From: Brachybacterium ginsengisoli
GTDB taxonomy: Bacteria; Actinomycetota; Actinomycetes; Actinomycetales; Dermabacteraceae
Reading direction: 5' to 3'
Assembly: GCF_002407065.1 (NCBI RefSeq)
Contig: NZ_CP023564.1
Coordinates: 310,001 to 374,000, forward strand
Length of the DNA: 64,000 nucleotides
Shown here: in pieces, positions 16,870-25,760 of the stretch
How positions within the stretch are numbered: position 1 is the stretch's first letter
How the letters are laid out: each line of letters starts with the position of its first letter
The notes under the pieces: generated by a model
What the model saw: only the letters and a program-made list of their open reading frames with translations
What the model was told of the DNA's origin: nothing
Database searches by the model: none
Translations under genes and position numbers: made by a program

Positions 16870-18945
16870 ATGCACCCGAGGACCACCACCCCCGATCCGG
16901 CGCCGCACCCCGCTCGCCGCCCCCTCCCGTCAGCCCTGCACCGCTCGGCGGCGCTCCTGCTCGCCCTCCCGCTCGTGCTCGGCGGGGCGGCCGTCGCGGC
17001 GGGGGAGGCCGGCCCTGCCGCACAGTCCGCGCCCGCCGCACCCCTGCAGCGCGACGCCGAACGCCTCGATCACAGCCCCGTCGCCGCGGTCTCGGAGGGC
17101 GGCGTGCTCCTCTCCTGGCGCCTGCTCGGCGACGAGTCGATGGACACCCGCTTCGTCGTCTTCCGGGACGGGGAGCGGATCACCCCCGAACCGATCACCG
17201 ACTCGACCAACCTGCTGGATCCGGACGGCACCGCGGAGTCCAGCTACCGCATCGCGATCGAGGGCGGGAACGCCAGCGGCACCCCGAGCCCCGGTGGGAA
17301 CCAGGGCAGGAACCTGGTGTGGGCGAGCGAGGAGTTCACCCCGTGGGCGGAGCAGTTCCTCGACGTCCCGCTCCAGAAGCCGGCGGACTTCGTCGCCGTC
17401 GACGGCAGCACCCAGTCGTACCGCGCCAACGACACCCTCACCGCGGATCTGGACGGCGATGGGCAGCTCGAGCTGGTCGTGAAGTGGGACCCGACGAACT
17501 CGCAGGACAACTCCCGCCCCGGCCACACCGGGAACGTCTACCTCGATGCCTACGAGCTCGACGGCACGCAGCTGTGGCGCATCGACCTGGGCGTCAACAT
17601 CCGCGCCGGCGCCCACTACTCCCAGCCGCAGCTCTACGACTTCGACTCGGACGGCCGGGCCGAGCTGATGGTCAAGACGGCCGACGGCACGGTCGACGGG
17701 GCCGGCACCGTGATCGGCGACGCCGACGCGGACCACCGCAACGCCGAGGGCTACATCCTGGAGGGACCCGAGTACCTCACCGCCTTCGACGGGGAGACCG
17801 GCGCCGCGCTGGACACCATCGACTACGGGGTCCCGCGGGGCACGGTCTCCGACTGGGGCGACGGCTACGGGAACCGCGTCGACCGCTTCCTCTCGGCGAC
17901 CGCGTACCTCGACGGGGAGCACCCGTCGGCCGTCTTCGCCCGCGGCTATTACACCCGAGCGACCCTCTGGGCCGTCGACTTCGACGGCGAGCAGCTCAGC
18001 GAGCGCTGGCTGTTCGATTCGGACCAGCCGGGCAACGAGGGCTACGCCGGTCAGGGGAACCACAACCTCTCCGTCGCGGACGTCGACGGCGACCAGCGGG
18101 ACGAGATCGTCTACGGCTCCGCGACCATCGACGATGACGGCACCGGCCTGTACTCCACCGGGCTGGGTCATGGCGATGCGCAGCATGTGAGCGACTTCGA
18201 TCCGTCCCGACCGGGTCTGGAGGTGTTCTCCGTGCACGAGGACATGGGCGCGACCGGAGATCTCGGGGCGACCTTCCGTGATGCCGCCACCGGTGAGGTG
18301 TTCTGGTCCGTCCCGGCGAACAAGGACACCGGCCGCGGCGCGATGGCGGACATCGACCCCCGCCACGAGGGCGCCGAGGGCTGGAACGTCGGCTACGACG
18401 CCGAATGGGACTCCCCGGTCGGCTCCCTGCGCTCCGCGAGCGGTGAGCTGATCTCCACCGAGATCCCCGCGGCGAACTTCACCGCCCTCTGGGACGGCGA
18501 CCTGCTCAGCGAGATCGTCGACCACGAGTTCGACGACGGCCCCCGCACCGGGGTCCCCACCGTCTCGAAGTGGGAGTACGAGAACCAGCAGCAGGTGGAG
18601 ATCTTCCGCGCGGAGGGCACCGTCAGCAACAACGACACCAAGGGCAACCCGGCCCTGCAGGCGGACCTGCTCGGGGACTGGCGCGAGGAGCTCGTGTTCC
18701 GCACCGAGGACTCGACCGCGCTGCGGATCTACACCACCACCGATGTCACCGAGCACCGGCTGCGCACGCTGATGTCCGATCCCCAGTACCGGCTCTCCAT
18801 CGCCTGGCAGAACGTGGCCTACAACCAGCCTCCCCACACGGGCTACTTCCTCGGGGAGGGCATGGAGACCCCGGCGGCCCCGTCGCTGCGGTACACCACC
18901 CCCGCACCGAAGGCGGAGCCCGTGCGCGGTCACGAGGGCGGCTGA
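16870..18945 (+). CDS. Secreted rhamnogalacturonan lyase, polysaccharide lyase family 11 (PL11, YesW-like)
   Basis: The 691-residue protein has a Sec-type signal (hydrophobic stretch about 25-43, AVAAGEAGPAAQSA). A small N-terminal beta domain (about 60-140) and a long beta-propeller follow, with repeated acidic calcium-binding loops: DLDGDGQLELVVKWDP, DFDSDGRAELMVKTADG and DVDGDQRDEIVYGSA. The run GLGHGDAQHVSDFDP is typical of YesW/YesX. PL11 enzymes cleave the RG-I backbone and need calcium. The length is usual for the bacterial family. GGAGCAACG precedes the ATG. It lies between the importer permeases and the PL26 gene, so outside cutting and inside trimming are encoded together. Confidence 0.93.
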   Translation: MHPRTTTPDPAPHPARRPLPSALHRSAALLLALPLVLGGAAVAAGEAGPAAQSAPAAPLQRDAERLDHSPVAAVSEGGVLLSWRLLGDESMDTRFVVFRDGERITPEPITDSTNLLDPDGTAESSYRIAIEGGNASGTPSPGGNQGRNLVWASEEFTPWAEQFLDVPLQKPADFVAVDGSTQSYRANDTLTADLDGDGQLELVVKWDPTNSQDNSRPGHTGNVYLDAYELDGTQLWRIDLGVNIRAGAHYSQPQLYDFDSDGRAELMVKTADGTVDGAGTVIGDADADHRNAEGYILEGPEYLTAFDGETGAALDTIDYGVPRGTVSDWGDGYGNRVDRFLSATAYLDGEHPSAVFARGYYTRATLWAVDFDGEQLSERWLFDSDQPGNEGYAGQGNHNLSVADVDGDQRDEIVYGSATIDDDGTGLYSTGLGHGDAQHVSDFDPSRPGLEVFSVHEDMGATGDLGATFRDAATGEVFWSVPANKDTGRGAMADIDPRHEGAEGWNVGYDAEWDSPVGSLRSASGELISTEIPAANFTALWDGDLLSEIVDHEFDDGPRTGVPTVSKWEYENQQQVEIFRAEGTVSNNDTKGNPALQADLLGDWREELVFRTEDSTALRIYTTTDVTEHRLRTLMSDPQYRLSIAWQNVAYNQPPHTGYFLGEGMETPAAPSLRYTTPAPKAEPVRGHEGG

Positions 18946-18988
18946 CCACCCGCCCCCAGGACCGCGCCCGCCCCGCCGAGAGGACCCC

Positions 18989-21649
18989 ATGACCCACCGC
19001 CCGTCGTCGTTCCCCGAGACCACCCCGCTGCACCTGCTCGAGGAGCGCGGCGGGGCGGTCCCGGTCCCCACCCAGTTCGGCGTCCCGTGGCCGCGCGGGA
19101 GCCTGCCGGAGCCGGGCGGTTTCGCCCTCGAGCACGCGGGCGGCTCCCTCCCGGTGGACACCTGGGTCACCGCCCGCTGGCCCGACGGCTCGGTGAAGTG
19201 GACCGGGCACGCGGGGATCGCCCCCGACGGTGCGGCGCTCCTCGTGCCGGTCCCGGCCGTCGGCGAGGGTGCCTCCCCGGTCCGGGTCGAGGAGGGGCCG
19301 GGCGGGCGGATCAGCGTGGACACGGGGACGCTGCGCCTGGTGGTCGCCCCGCACGACAGCGCCCCGCTGCGCACCCTCGAGGTCGACGGGCGGGTCGTGG
19401 GCCGGGACGGGCGGATCCTCGCCTCCTCTCAGGCGAGCCCGGGGGAGGGCGAGCCGCGGCGCGAGCACGCCGTGCGCACCACGGCCGTGACGATCGAGCG
19501 CCGCGGACCGCAGCAGGTGGTGCTGCGCCTCGAGGGGCAGCACGAGGTGGCGGGGGAGGAGGTGCTGCCCTTCGTGCTGCGGCTGTACGCGACGGCGGGA
19601 TCGCCGCGGCTGCGGGCGGTGCACTCGCTGGTCTGGGACGCGGATCCCGAGACGCTCTTCCTCACCTCCCTCGGGCTCCGCCTCGAGGTCCCGCTCCGCT
19701 CGGCTCCCCATGACCGCCACGTGCGGCTCGCCGGCTCCGCGGGCGGGTTCCTCACCGAGGCCGTGCGCGGGCTGACCGGGCTGCGCCGGGACCCGGGGGA
19801 GGAGGCGCGCGCCGCCCAGATCGCCGGCCGGGTCACCCCGGCTCCGGAGACCTGGGCCCCGGCCGTCTCCCGACGCCTGCCCCTGATCCCCACCTGGGAC
19901 GCCTGGACCCTGCGCCAGCTCAGCGCGAACGGGTACACGGTGGCCAAGCGCACCGCCGAGGACCGGCCGTGGATCACCGCCGGCGGCGGCACCCGCAGCC
20001 GCGGCTACGCCTATCTCGGCGACCTCCAGGGCGGGATCGGCGTCGGGCTGCGCGACTTCTGGAAGCTCGTCCCCACCCAGCTCGACGTCAGCGGGGCCTC
20101 CACGGGCCTCGGCGCGGTGACCGCCTGGATGCACGCCCCGTCGGCCGCACCGATGGACCTGCGCTTCTATCACGACGGGCTCGGGCAGGACGATCACGCG
20201 GCGCAGCTCGAGGCACTGGAGATCACCTACGAGGACTACGAACCCGGGTACGGCGACGCCCGCGGCATCGCCCGCACCCACGAGCTCGTGATCGACGCCT
20301 TCGCGGCGACCCCCACCCACGAAGAGCTCGCGGACCTCGCCACGACCTGCGCGCTGCCGCCCCAGCTGCTCGCGTCCCCCGAGCGGCTGCGCGCCGCCGG
20401 GGTGCTGGGCACCTGGGACGTCGTGGACCGCTCCACCCCGCAGCGCGCCGTGATCGAGGACCGCCTGGTGTGGCTGCGGGAGTTCTACCGCGACCAGGTC
20501 GACCAGCGCGGCTGGTACGGGTTCTGGGACTACGGCGACGTCATGCACACCTATGACGCCGACCGCAGCACCTGGCGCTACGACGTGGGCGGCTACGCCT
20601 GGGACAACTCGGAGCTCTCCCCGGACCTGTGGCTCTGGCTGGACGCGATGCGCAGCGGCTCGGCGGACGCCTTCCGCCTGGCCGAGGCCATGACCCGCCA
20701 CACCAGCGAGGTCGACGTCTACCACGCCGGTCGCTTCGCCGGCCTCGGCACCCGCCACAACGTCCAGCACTTCGGCTGCAGCGCCAAGCAGCTGCGGATC
20801 TCCAACGCCGCCTACCGGCGGCACTTCCACTTCCTCACGGCCGACGAGCGCACCGGGGAGCTGCTCGACGAGATCGCCGCCTCGGAGCAGGCGCTGCTCG
20901 CCGTCGACGCGACGCGCAAGGTGCGCGAGGACGTCTACGCACCGGACCCCCGCGCCCTCGCGATCGGGCTCGGCACCGACCTCGGCGCCCTGCTCGGCGC
21001 CTGGATCACCGCCTGGGAGCGGCACGGCGACGCCGAGGCGGAGCACAAGGTGCGCGGCGCGCTCGCCGGCGTCGGCGCCCTGCCCCAGGGGTTCTTCACG
21101 GGCGAGGCCCTCTGGGACCTGCAGACCCACCGTTTCGACGACTCCCGCGATCGGGTGCAGGTCTCCCACCTCGCCGCCGTCTTCGGCCTCGTCGAGGTGG
21201 TGGCCGAAGCGCGGGACCTCGTGGACGACCCCGCCTTCGAGCGGGCCTGGCTCGAGTACTGCCGCTACTACCTCGCCACCCCCGAGGAGCAGACCGAGCG
21301 CTTCGGCGCCCCGCTGACCGGGATCTCCCTGGTGCCGGCCTACAGCCGACTGCTCGCCGTCGCCGCCGCGGAGCACGAGGACCCGGCGCTCGCCCGGCGC
21401 GCCTGGGACGCGTTCTTCGTGGGCCTCGGCGACCAGCTCAACGTCAATGCCCTGGTGGCCGAGCAGGAGTGGCACCGCACCCGCGTCGACGGGCCCACCG
21501 TGCTCGAACCCGTCGACGAGGCGGTGTTCGTGTCCACCAACGACGCCGCCCAGTACGGCCTCGCCGCCATCCAGAACCTCGCGCTGATCGGCGATCATCT
21601 GGAGACCACCGACACCGACCCGACCCCCACCCCCAGGAGCCACGCATGA
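18989..21649 (+). CDS. Exo-rhamnogalacturonan lyase-like protein, polysaccharide lyase family 26 (PL26)
   Basis: This 886-residue protein resembles PcRGLX-type exo-unsaturated rhamnogalacturonan lyases. It has an N-terminal beta domain with WPDGSVKWTGHA, a central beta sandwich and a helical catalytic region with WYGFWDYGDVMHTYD, YAWDNSELSPDLWLW and GRFAGLGTRHNVQHFG. No signal peptide is visible, so it probably releases disaccharides from imported oligosaccharides inside the cell; many relatives are exported. The ATG at 18989 has GAGAGGACC upstream, and the stop overlaps the rhamnose mutarotase start (ATGA). The family call is from recognisable motifs, not an alignment. Confidence 0.82.
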   Translation: MTHRPSSFPETTPLHLLEERGGAVPVPTQFGVPWPRGSLPEPGGFALEHAGGSLPVDTWVTARWPDGSVKWTGHAGIAPDGAALLVPVPAVGEGASPVRVEEGPGGRISVDTGTLRLVVAPHDSAPLRTLEVDGRVVGRDGRILASSQASPGEGEPRREHAVRTTAVTIERRGPQQVVLRLEGQHEVAGEEVLPFVLRLYATAGSPRLRAVHSLVWDADPETLFLTSLGLRLEVPLRSAPHDRHVRLAGSAGGFLTEAVRGLTGLRRDPGEEARAAQIAGRVTPAPETWAPAVSRRLPLIPTWDAWTLRQLSANGYTVAKRTAEDRPWITAGGGTRSRGYAYLGDLQGGIGVGLRDFWKLVPTQLDVSGASTGLGAVTAWMHAPSAAPMDLRFYHDGLGQDDHAAQLEALEITYEDYEPGYGDARGIARTHELVIDAFAATPTHEELADLATTCALPPQLLASPERLRAAGVLGTWDVVDRSTPQRAVIEDRLVWLREFYRDQVDQRGWYGFWDYGDVMHTYDADRSTWRYDVGGYAWDNSELSPDLWLWLDAMRSGSADAFRLAEAMTRHTSEVDVYHAGRFAGLGTRHNVQHFGCSAKQLRISNAAYRRHFHFLTADERTGELLDEIAASEQALLAVDATRKVREDVYAPDPRALAIGLGTDLGALLGAWITAWERHGDAEAEHKVRGALAGVGALPQGFFTGEALWDLQTHRFDDSRDRVQVSHLAAVFGLVEVVAEARDLVDDPAFERAWLEYCRYYLATPEEQTERFGAPLTGISLVPAYSRLLAVAAAEHEDPALARRAWDAFFVGLGDQLNVNALVAEQEWHRTRVDGPTVLEPVDEAVFVSTNDAAQYGLAAIQNLALIGDHLETTDTDPTPTPRSHA

Positions 21650-22005
21650 GCACCCCGGACCTCGACCGACTGCTGGCAGACAGCCCCGCCCGCAGCCCGC
21701 ACCGCTGCTGCTTCGTGCTGCAGGTGCGCCCCGAGAAGCTCACCGAGTACGTCGGCGCGCATCAGGACGTCTGGGCCGAGATGCGGCAAGCGCTTGCCGA
21801 GGCGGGGTGGAGGAACTACTCTCTGTTCCTGCGTGCCGAGGACGGCATGATCATCGGCTACTTCGAATCCGAGGACGTCGAGGCGGCCCAGGAGGCGATC
21901 GCCCGCGCCGCCATCAGTCCGCGCTGGGAGGCGGCGATGAGCGAGTACTTCACCCCCGGCGGCGGCGAGAAGCAGATCCTGCCGCAGTACTTCCACCTCG
22001 CCTGA
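21646..22005 (+). CDS. rhaM: L-rhamnose mutarotase
   Basis: The 119-residue cytoplasmic protein matches RhaM/RhaU, which interconverts alpha- and beta-L-rhamnose. Features are CFVLQVRPEKLTEYVGAH with a conserved His39, then GWRNYSLFLR (residues 54-63), GYFE and a final FHL. It is about 15 residues longer than the E. coli enzyme because of an N-terminal extension. Translation is coupled to the PL26 gene by an ATGA overlap. Rhamnose is the product of RG-I breakdown, so its place here is logical; rhamnose isomerase and kinase genes are not in the window. Confidence 0.92.
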   Translation: MSTPDLDRLLADSPARSPHRCCFVLQVRPEKLTEYVGAHQDVWAEMRQALAEAGWRNYSLFLRAEDGMIIGYFESEDVEAAQEAIARAAISPRWEAAMSEYFTPGGGEKQILPQYFHLA

Positions 22006-22044
22006 CCCCTGTCGCCGCACCGCACCGCCCGAGAGGACCGACGC

Positions 22045-23043
22045 ATGACCGTCACCGCCCCCACCGAGATGGAGCGCCGCCTGCGGGTCTTCGCCGCAGC
22101 CGCCGCCCGCGGCCCGCTCACCGAGGCCGATCACGACGCCTGGAACGCCTCCTACGGCCGCAGCGAGGCCTGGGACCTGCGGATCGAGCACCGCGAGGCG
22201 CCCGGTCCCCACGGCCCGGTGCCGCTGCGGGTCTACACCCCGATCGCCCCGGCCGACGGCCCGCGGCCCGTGCTCGTGTTCTGCCACGGCGGCGGCTTCA
22301 TGCACGGCGACCTCGAGATGCCCGAGGGCGACCACACCGCCCGCGGCGTGGCCGGTCGGGCGGACGCGGTCGTGGTCTCGGTCGACTACCGGCTGTGCGA
22401 TGCCCCGGGCGACGGCGAGCCCGCCCGCAGGATCCCCGGCACCGCCGAGGACCTCGACGTGCGCGCCCCGATCCCCTGTGACGACGTGATCGCCGCGGTG
22501 GACTGGACCCGCGCCTCCGCGGAGGAGCTCGGCATCGACCCGGACCGCCTGGCCCTCGGCGGCGCGAGCGCCGGCGGCAACCTCGCCGCCGCCGCCTCGC
22601 TGCGCCTGGCCGAGGCGGGCAGGGCCCCGGCCGCCTCGCTGCTGATGTACCTCGTCGCCCACCCGCTGAACCCCGAGGCCACCGAGGAGGAGGCGGCCGC
22701 GCTCGCCGAGCTGCCCCTGCAGCTCCGCTTCACCCCGGAGGGCATGCGGGGGATGAGCGAGAACTACCTGGGCGGTCCGCTGGAGCGGGCGACCCCGCAC
22801 GACTTCCCCGGGCTCGGCACCCCGGAGCAGCTCGCGATCCTGCCCCGCACCTACATCGAGGCCGACGAGTTCGACGACCTGCGCACCAGCGCCCGTCGCT
22901 ACGCCGAGCAGCTGGCCGAGGCAGGCGTCGAGGTCGAGTTCGAGGTGCGCCGCGGAGTCACCCACGGCCATCTCAACAAGGTGGGCCTGCCGCAGGCCGC
23001 CGAGTCCCGTGACCGCATGGCCGCCCTGATGCAGGAGCTCTGA
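22045..23043 (+). CDS. Alpha/beta-hydrolase esterase, HSL (hormone-sensitive lipase-like) type
   Basis: The 332-residue protein has the oxyanion motif HGGGF (81-85) and a nucleophile elbow GASAGG (173-178, Ser175), with likely acid and His partners near YIEADEFDDL and GVTHGH. The usual GDSAGG has Ala in place of Asp here. No signal peptide is present. Among RG-I genes it may remove acetyl or other esters from imported fragments. GAGAGGACC precedes the ATG at 22045. Confidence 0.88.
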   Translation: MTVTAPTEMERRLRVFAAAAARGPLTEADHDAWNASYGRSEAWDLRIEHREAPGPHGPVPLRVYTPIAPADGPRPVLVFCHGGGFMHGDLEMPEGDHTARGVAGRADAVVVSVDYRLCDAPGDGEPARRIPGTAEDLDVRAPIPCDDVIAAVDWTRASAEELGIDPDRLALGGASAGGNLAAAASLRLAEAGRAPAASLLMYLVAHPLNPEATEEEAAALAELPLQLRFTPEGMRGMSENYLGGPLERATPHDFPGLGTPEQLAILPRTYIEADEFDDLRTSARRYAEQLAEAGVEVEFEVRRGVTHGHLNKVGLPQAAESRDRMAALMQEL

Positions 23044-23047
23044 CCCC

Positions 23048-24448
23048 GTGGAGAACACCCTCCCCGTCTCCGACGTGACCGCTGCGATCAGCGACAACGG
23101 CGGATGGTGCTGGTTCCAGGACGAGCGCGCCCTGGTCGATGCCACCACCGGGACCCTTCTCGTCGGCGCCGTCGCGAGCCGCGGGGGAGCGGGGGGCGAC
23201 CGCCGCGGCGGGGACGTGGACCTCCACGTCGTGGACCTCGACCGCCTCGGCGAGGCGGGCGCGGCCACCACCGTCACCCTCCACCCCGGCCTCGAGTCCG
23301 ACGACCACGACAACCCCGCCCTGTGGCGCCGGGCCGACGGCCGCTGGCTCACCGTCTTCAGCCGCCACAAGAGCGACGACCTCACCCGCTGGCGGATCAG
23401 CGAGGGCGAGGACCCCACCGTCTGGGGGCCCGAGCAGTCCTTCGACTGGCGCACCCTGTTCGAGACGCCGGAGCAGGCCGAGGCGCTCGGCGGCGGGCGG
23501 GGCGTGACCTACCAGAACCTCCATCAGCTCGACGGGGTGCTGCACTGCTTCGTCCGCGCGATCAACGACGACCCCTGCTACCTCGTCTCGCACGACGACG
23601 GCGGCACCTGGCAGTTCGGCGGCCGCCTGCTGACCCGCGAGAAGGTCGGCTACGTCAACGGCTACGCCCGCTACGCCTCCGGCGCCCGTTTCGGCACCGA
23701 CGACCGCATCGACCTGATCATCACCGAGCACCACCCGCGCGACTACGCGACCTCCATCTGGCACGGCTACCTGGCCGGCGGCCGGCTCCACCGCGCCGAC
23801 GGCACGGCGGTGGGCGAGCTCGGCCGCGGCCTCACCGACCCCACGCTCCGCGCCGAGGACCTCACCCCCGTGCTCGGCAACGGCTCCGCCGCCGGCGGCG
23901 CGACCCTCACCCACGCCTGGACCACCGATCTGCGCCGCTTCGCCGACGGCACGCTCGTGGCGCTCATGACCGCCCGGGCCGACGACACCGCCGGGACCAG
24001 CACGGCCCGTCACGCCTGGGATGCGCCGACCCACGAGGTCGACCCGATCGACCACCGCTTCGTCCGCGCCGTGCTGCGGCCGGGCTCGGGCCGGTGGGAG
24101 GTCGCGGAGCTCGCCGAGGCCGGCCCGCAGCTCTTCCCGCACGAGGAGGACTACACGGGTCTGGCCACCATCGACCCCGACGACCCGCACGCCCTGTGGA
24201 TCTCGACCGTCGTCGACCCCCGCACCGGGGCGACCCTCGCCCACCACGAGATCTTCCACGGGGTCACCCGCGACGCCGGCGCGAGCTGGACGTGGACCCC
24301 GGTCACCGAGGACTCGACGGCGGACAACATGCGCCCGATCGCCGTGCCCGGGGATCCCTCCCGCAGCGTGCTCGTCTGGTACCGCGGCAGCCTGAACACC
24401 TCCCAGGACTACGACGCCGAGGTGGTCGTCCAGGTGCGGCCGCGGTGA
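23048..24448 (+). CDS. BNR_4-family beta-propeller protein, putative lyase or glycosidase
   Basis: This 466-residue protein starts with GTG four bases after the esterase stop. It has the BNR_4 signature GGWCWFQDERALV (18-30) and propeller-type repeats, with SDDHDNPALWRRADG, YQNLHQLDG, EHHPRDYATSIWHG and SQDYDAEVV. The fold is the seven-bladed propeller seen in PL24/PL25 ulvan lyases and in GH145. No signal peptide is visible. Its gene neighbours suggest it acts on a rhamnose-uronate linkage in imported oligosaccharide, but lyase and hydrolase activity cannot be told apart from sequence. Confidence 0.75.
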   Translation: MENTLPVSDVTAAISDNGGWCWFQDERALVDATTGTLLVGAVASRGGAGGDRRGGDVDLHVVDLDRLGEAGAATTVTLHPGLESDDHDNPALWRRADGRWLTVFSRHKSDDLTRWRISEGEDPTVWGPEQSFDWRTLFETPEQAEALGGGRGVTYQNLHQLDGVLHCFVRAINDDPCYLVSHDDGGTWQFGGRLLTREKVGYVNGYARYASGARFGTDDRIDLIITEHHPRDYATSIWHGYLAGGRLHRADGTAVGELGRGLTDPTLRAEDLTPVLGNGSAAGGATLTHAWTTDLRRFADGTLVALMTARADDTAGTSTARHAWDAPTHEVDPIDHRFVRAVLRPGSGRWEVAELAEAGPQLFPHEEDYTGLATIDPDDPHALWISTVVDPRTGATLAHHEIFHGVTRDAGASWTWTPVTEDSTADNMRPIAVPGDPSRSVLVWYRGSLNTSQDYDAEVVVQVRPR

Positions 24449-25473
24449 CCACCCCCGACGCTCCGGAATACCCGCTGACCCTGCCGGAGATGCCCCTGCA
24501 CGACCCGTACGTGCTCGCCGACGAGGCCACCGGCCAGTACTTCCTGTACACCTCGAACGTGGCGGCGATGAGCGGCGAGGACGTGGTGGGCACGATGGTC
24601 TACCGCAGCCGTGACCTGCGGCGCTGGTCACGGCCGAGCGTGGTGTTCCGGGCGGCGGAGCCCATGGCCGCCCGGCAGGGCGCCTGGGCCCCGGAGGTCC
24701 ATGTCCACCGGGGCCGGTACATCCTCCTGGTCACGCTGCACGATGAGGAGGCGACCCTCCCGGTCCCCGCGGCCGACGGATACGGCCTCCCGGTCCCCGT
24801 GCGGAACCATGTGCGCGGCACCTTCGCGGCGGTCGCCGAGTCGCCGTCGGGCCCCTTCCTGCCCCTCGCCGAGGGGTCCCTGACCCCGCCCGACTTCATG
24901 GCGCTGGACGGCACGCTGTTCGTGGATCCCGAGGGCGACCCCTGGCTGGTCTACGCCCATGAATGGCTGCAGAAGATCGACGGGACCATCGAGGCGATCC
25001 CGCTGCGCGAGGACCTCGCCGCCGCCGCGGGGGAGCCGATCCACCTCTTCCGCGGCTCGGAGGCCGCCTGGCTCACCGCCGACCTGCCCCGGCCCTCCGC
25101 ACACCAGCTCGCGCCCTACGTCACCGACGGCCCGCAGCTGCTGCGCGCGCCCTCCGGTGCGCTGATCATGCTGTGGTCCACCTACGCGAAGGACCGCGCC
25201 ACGGCGACCGGGATGGTCGAGGGCGACTACGTCCAGACCTGGGCGGTCGCGGAGTCCGGGGAGCTCGCCGGGCCCTGGGTCCAGCAGGAGCCGCTGCTGC
25301 GGCAGGACAGCGGGCACGGCATGGTGTTCCGCGCCCTCGACGGCGATCGTCGCCCGCTGCTCATCGTGCATCGGCCGTTCCGCGATGCCCGCGGGAAGCT
25401 GTACGACCTGGAGATCGAGGGCTCCGGCCTGCGGATCGGCCGTCAGCTGACGGAGCTCGACGGCGGCGGATGA
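24445..25473 (+). CDS. Glycoside hydrolase family 43-like enzyme (cluster B)
   Basis: The 342-residue five-bladed-propeller enzyme has GH43 signposts: HDPYVLAD with Asp20 as likely base, GAWAPEVHVH (about 82-91), FMALDGTLFVDPEGDPWLVY (a likely pKa-tuning Asp) and SGHGMVF. It lacks a signal peptide. GH43 members here most often release arabinose or galactose from pectin side chains. The GTG at 24445 overlaps the TGA of the BNR_4 gene, so the two are translationally coupled. It is the last gene of cluster B; a 278-base gap follows. Confidence 0.85.
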   Translation: MTTPDAPEYPLTLPEMPLHDPYVLADEATGQYFLYTSNVAAMSGEDVVGTMVYRSRDLRRWSRPSVVFRAAEPMAARQGAWAPEVHVHRGRYILLVTLHDEEATLPVPAADGYGLPVPVRNHVRGTFAAVAESPSGPFLPLAEGSLTPPDFMALDGTLFVDPEGDPWLVYAHEWLQKIDGTIEAIPLREDLAAAAGEPIHLFRGSEAAWLTADLPRPSAHQLAPYVTDGPQLLRAPSGALIMLWSTYAKDRATATGMVEGDYVQTWAVAESGELAGPWVQQEPLLRQDSGHGMVFRALDGDRRPLLIVHRPFRDARGKLYDLEIEGSGLRIGRQLTELDGGG

Positions 25474-25522
25474 GCCGGACCGGATCGCCCCGGCCGTGAC
25501 CTGATCGTGTCCGAGGAGATGC

Positions 25523-25551
25523 TCGACTCCCCTTTTTTCATGGGTTAGGTT
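25523..25551 (+). promoter_or_regulatory. Candidate promoter for cluster C
   Basis: TCGACT (25523-25528) and TAGGTT (25546-25551) are spaced by 17 bases and form an acceptable -35/-10 pair in the otherwise empty gap after the GH43 gene. A T-rich run precedes the -10. The segment TTAGGTTAAGC overlapping the -10 resembles one half of an IdeR/DtxR box, but the other half is absent. Confidence 0.35.
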
Positions 25552-25643
25552 AAGCCTCATCGCAGGGCGGGCAGAGACGCTCGCACCGCCGAGGGCACTG
25601 GAGCCGCGGCGTCGGCACTGCGATCCGACGAAAGGCATCCCCG

Positions 25644-25760
25644 ATGAGCCTTCCCCTGCACCCGGCGCGCGCCGTGCGCGCCGCGGCGGCGCCCGGACGC
25701 ACCCCCGGCGCGCCCCTGCTCCCCGGTGCCGACCTGCGAGGAGGCCGACGGTGGCAGTGA
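25644..25760 (+). CDS. Possible leader peptide overlapping the cluster C permease start
   Basis: A 38-codon frame runs from ATG 25644 to TGA 25758-25760, with GAAAGG about eight bases upstream. It is rich in Arg, Pro, Ala and Gly. It contains the ribosome site of the next gene (GAGGAGG) and ends ten bases inside it, in another frame. Such an arrangement would couple the permease to translation of the leader. No conserved peptide is recognised, and chance frames are common at this GC content. Confidence 0.35.
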   Translation: MSLPLHPARAVRAAAAPGRTPGAPLLPGADLRGGRRWQ

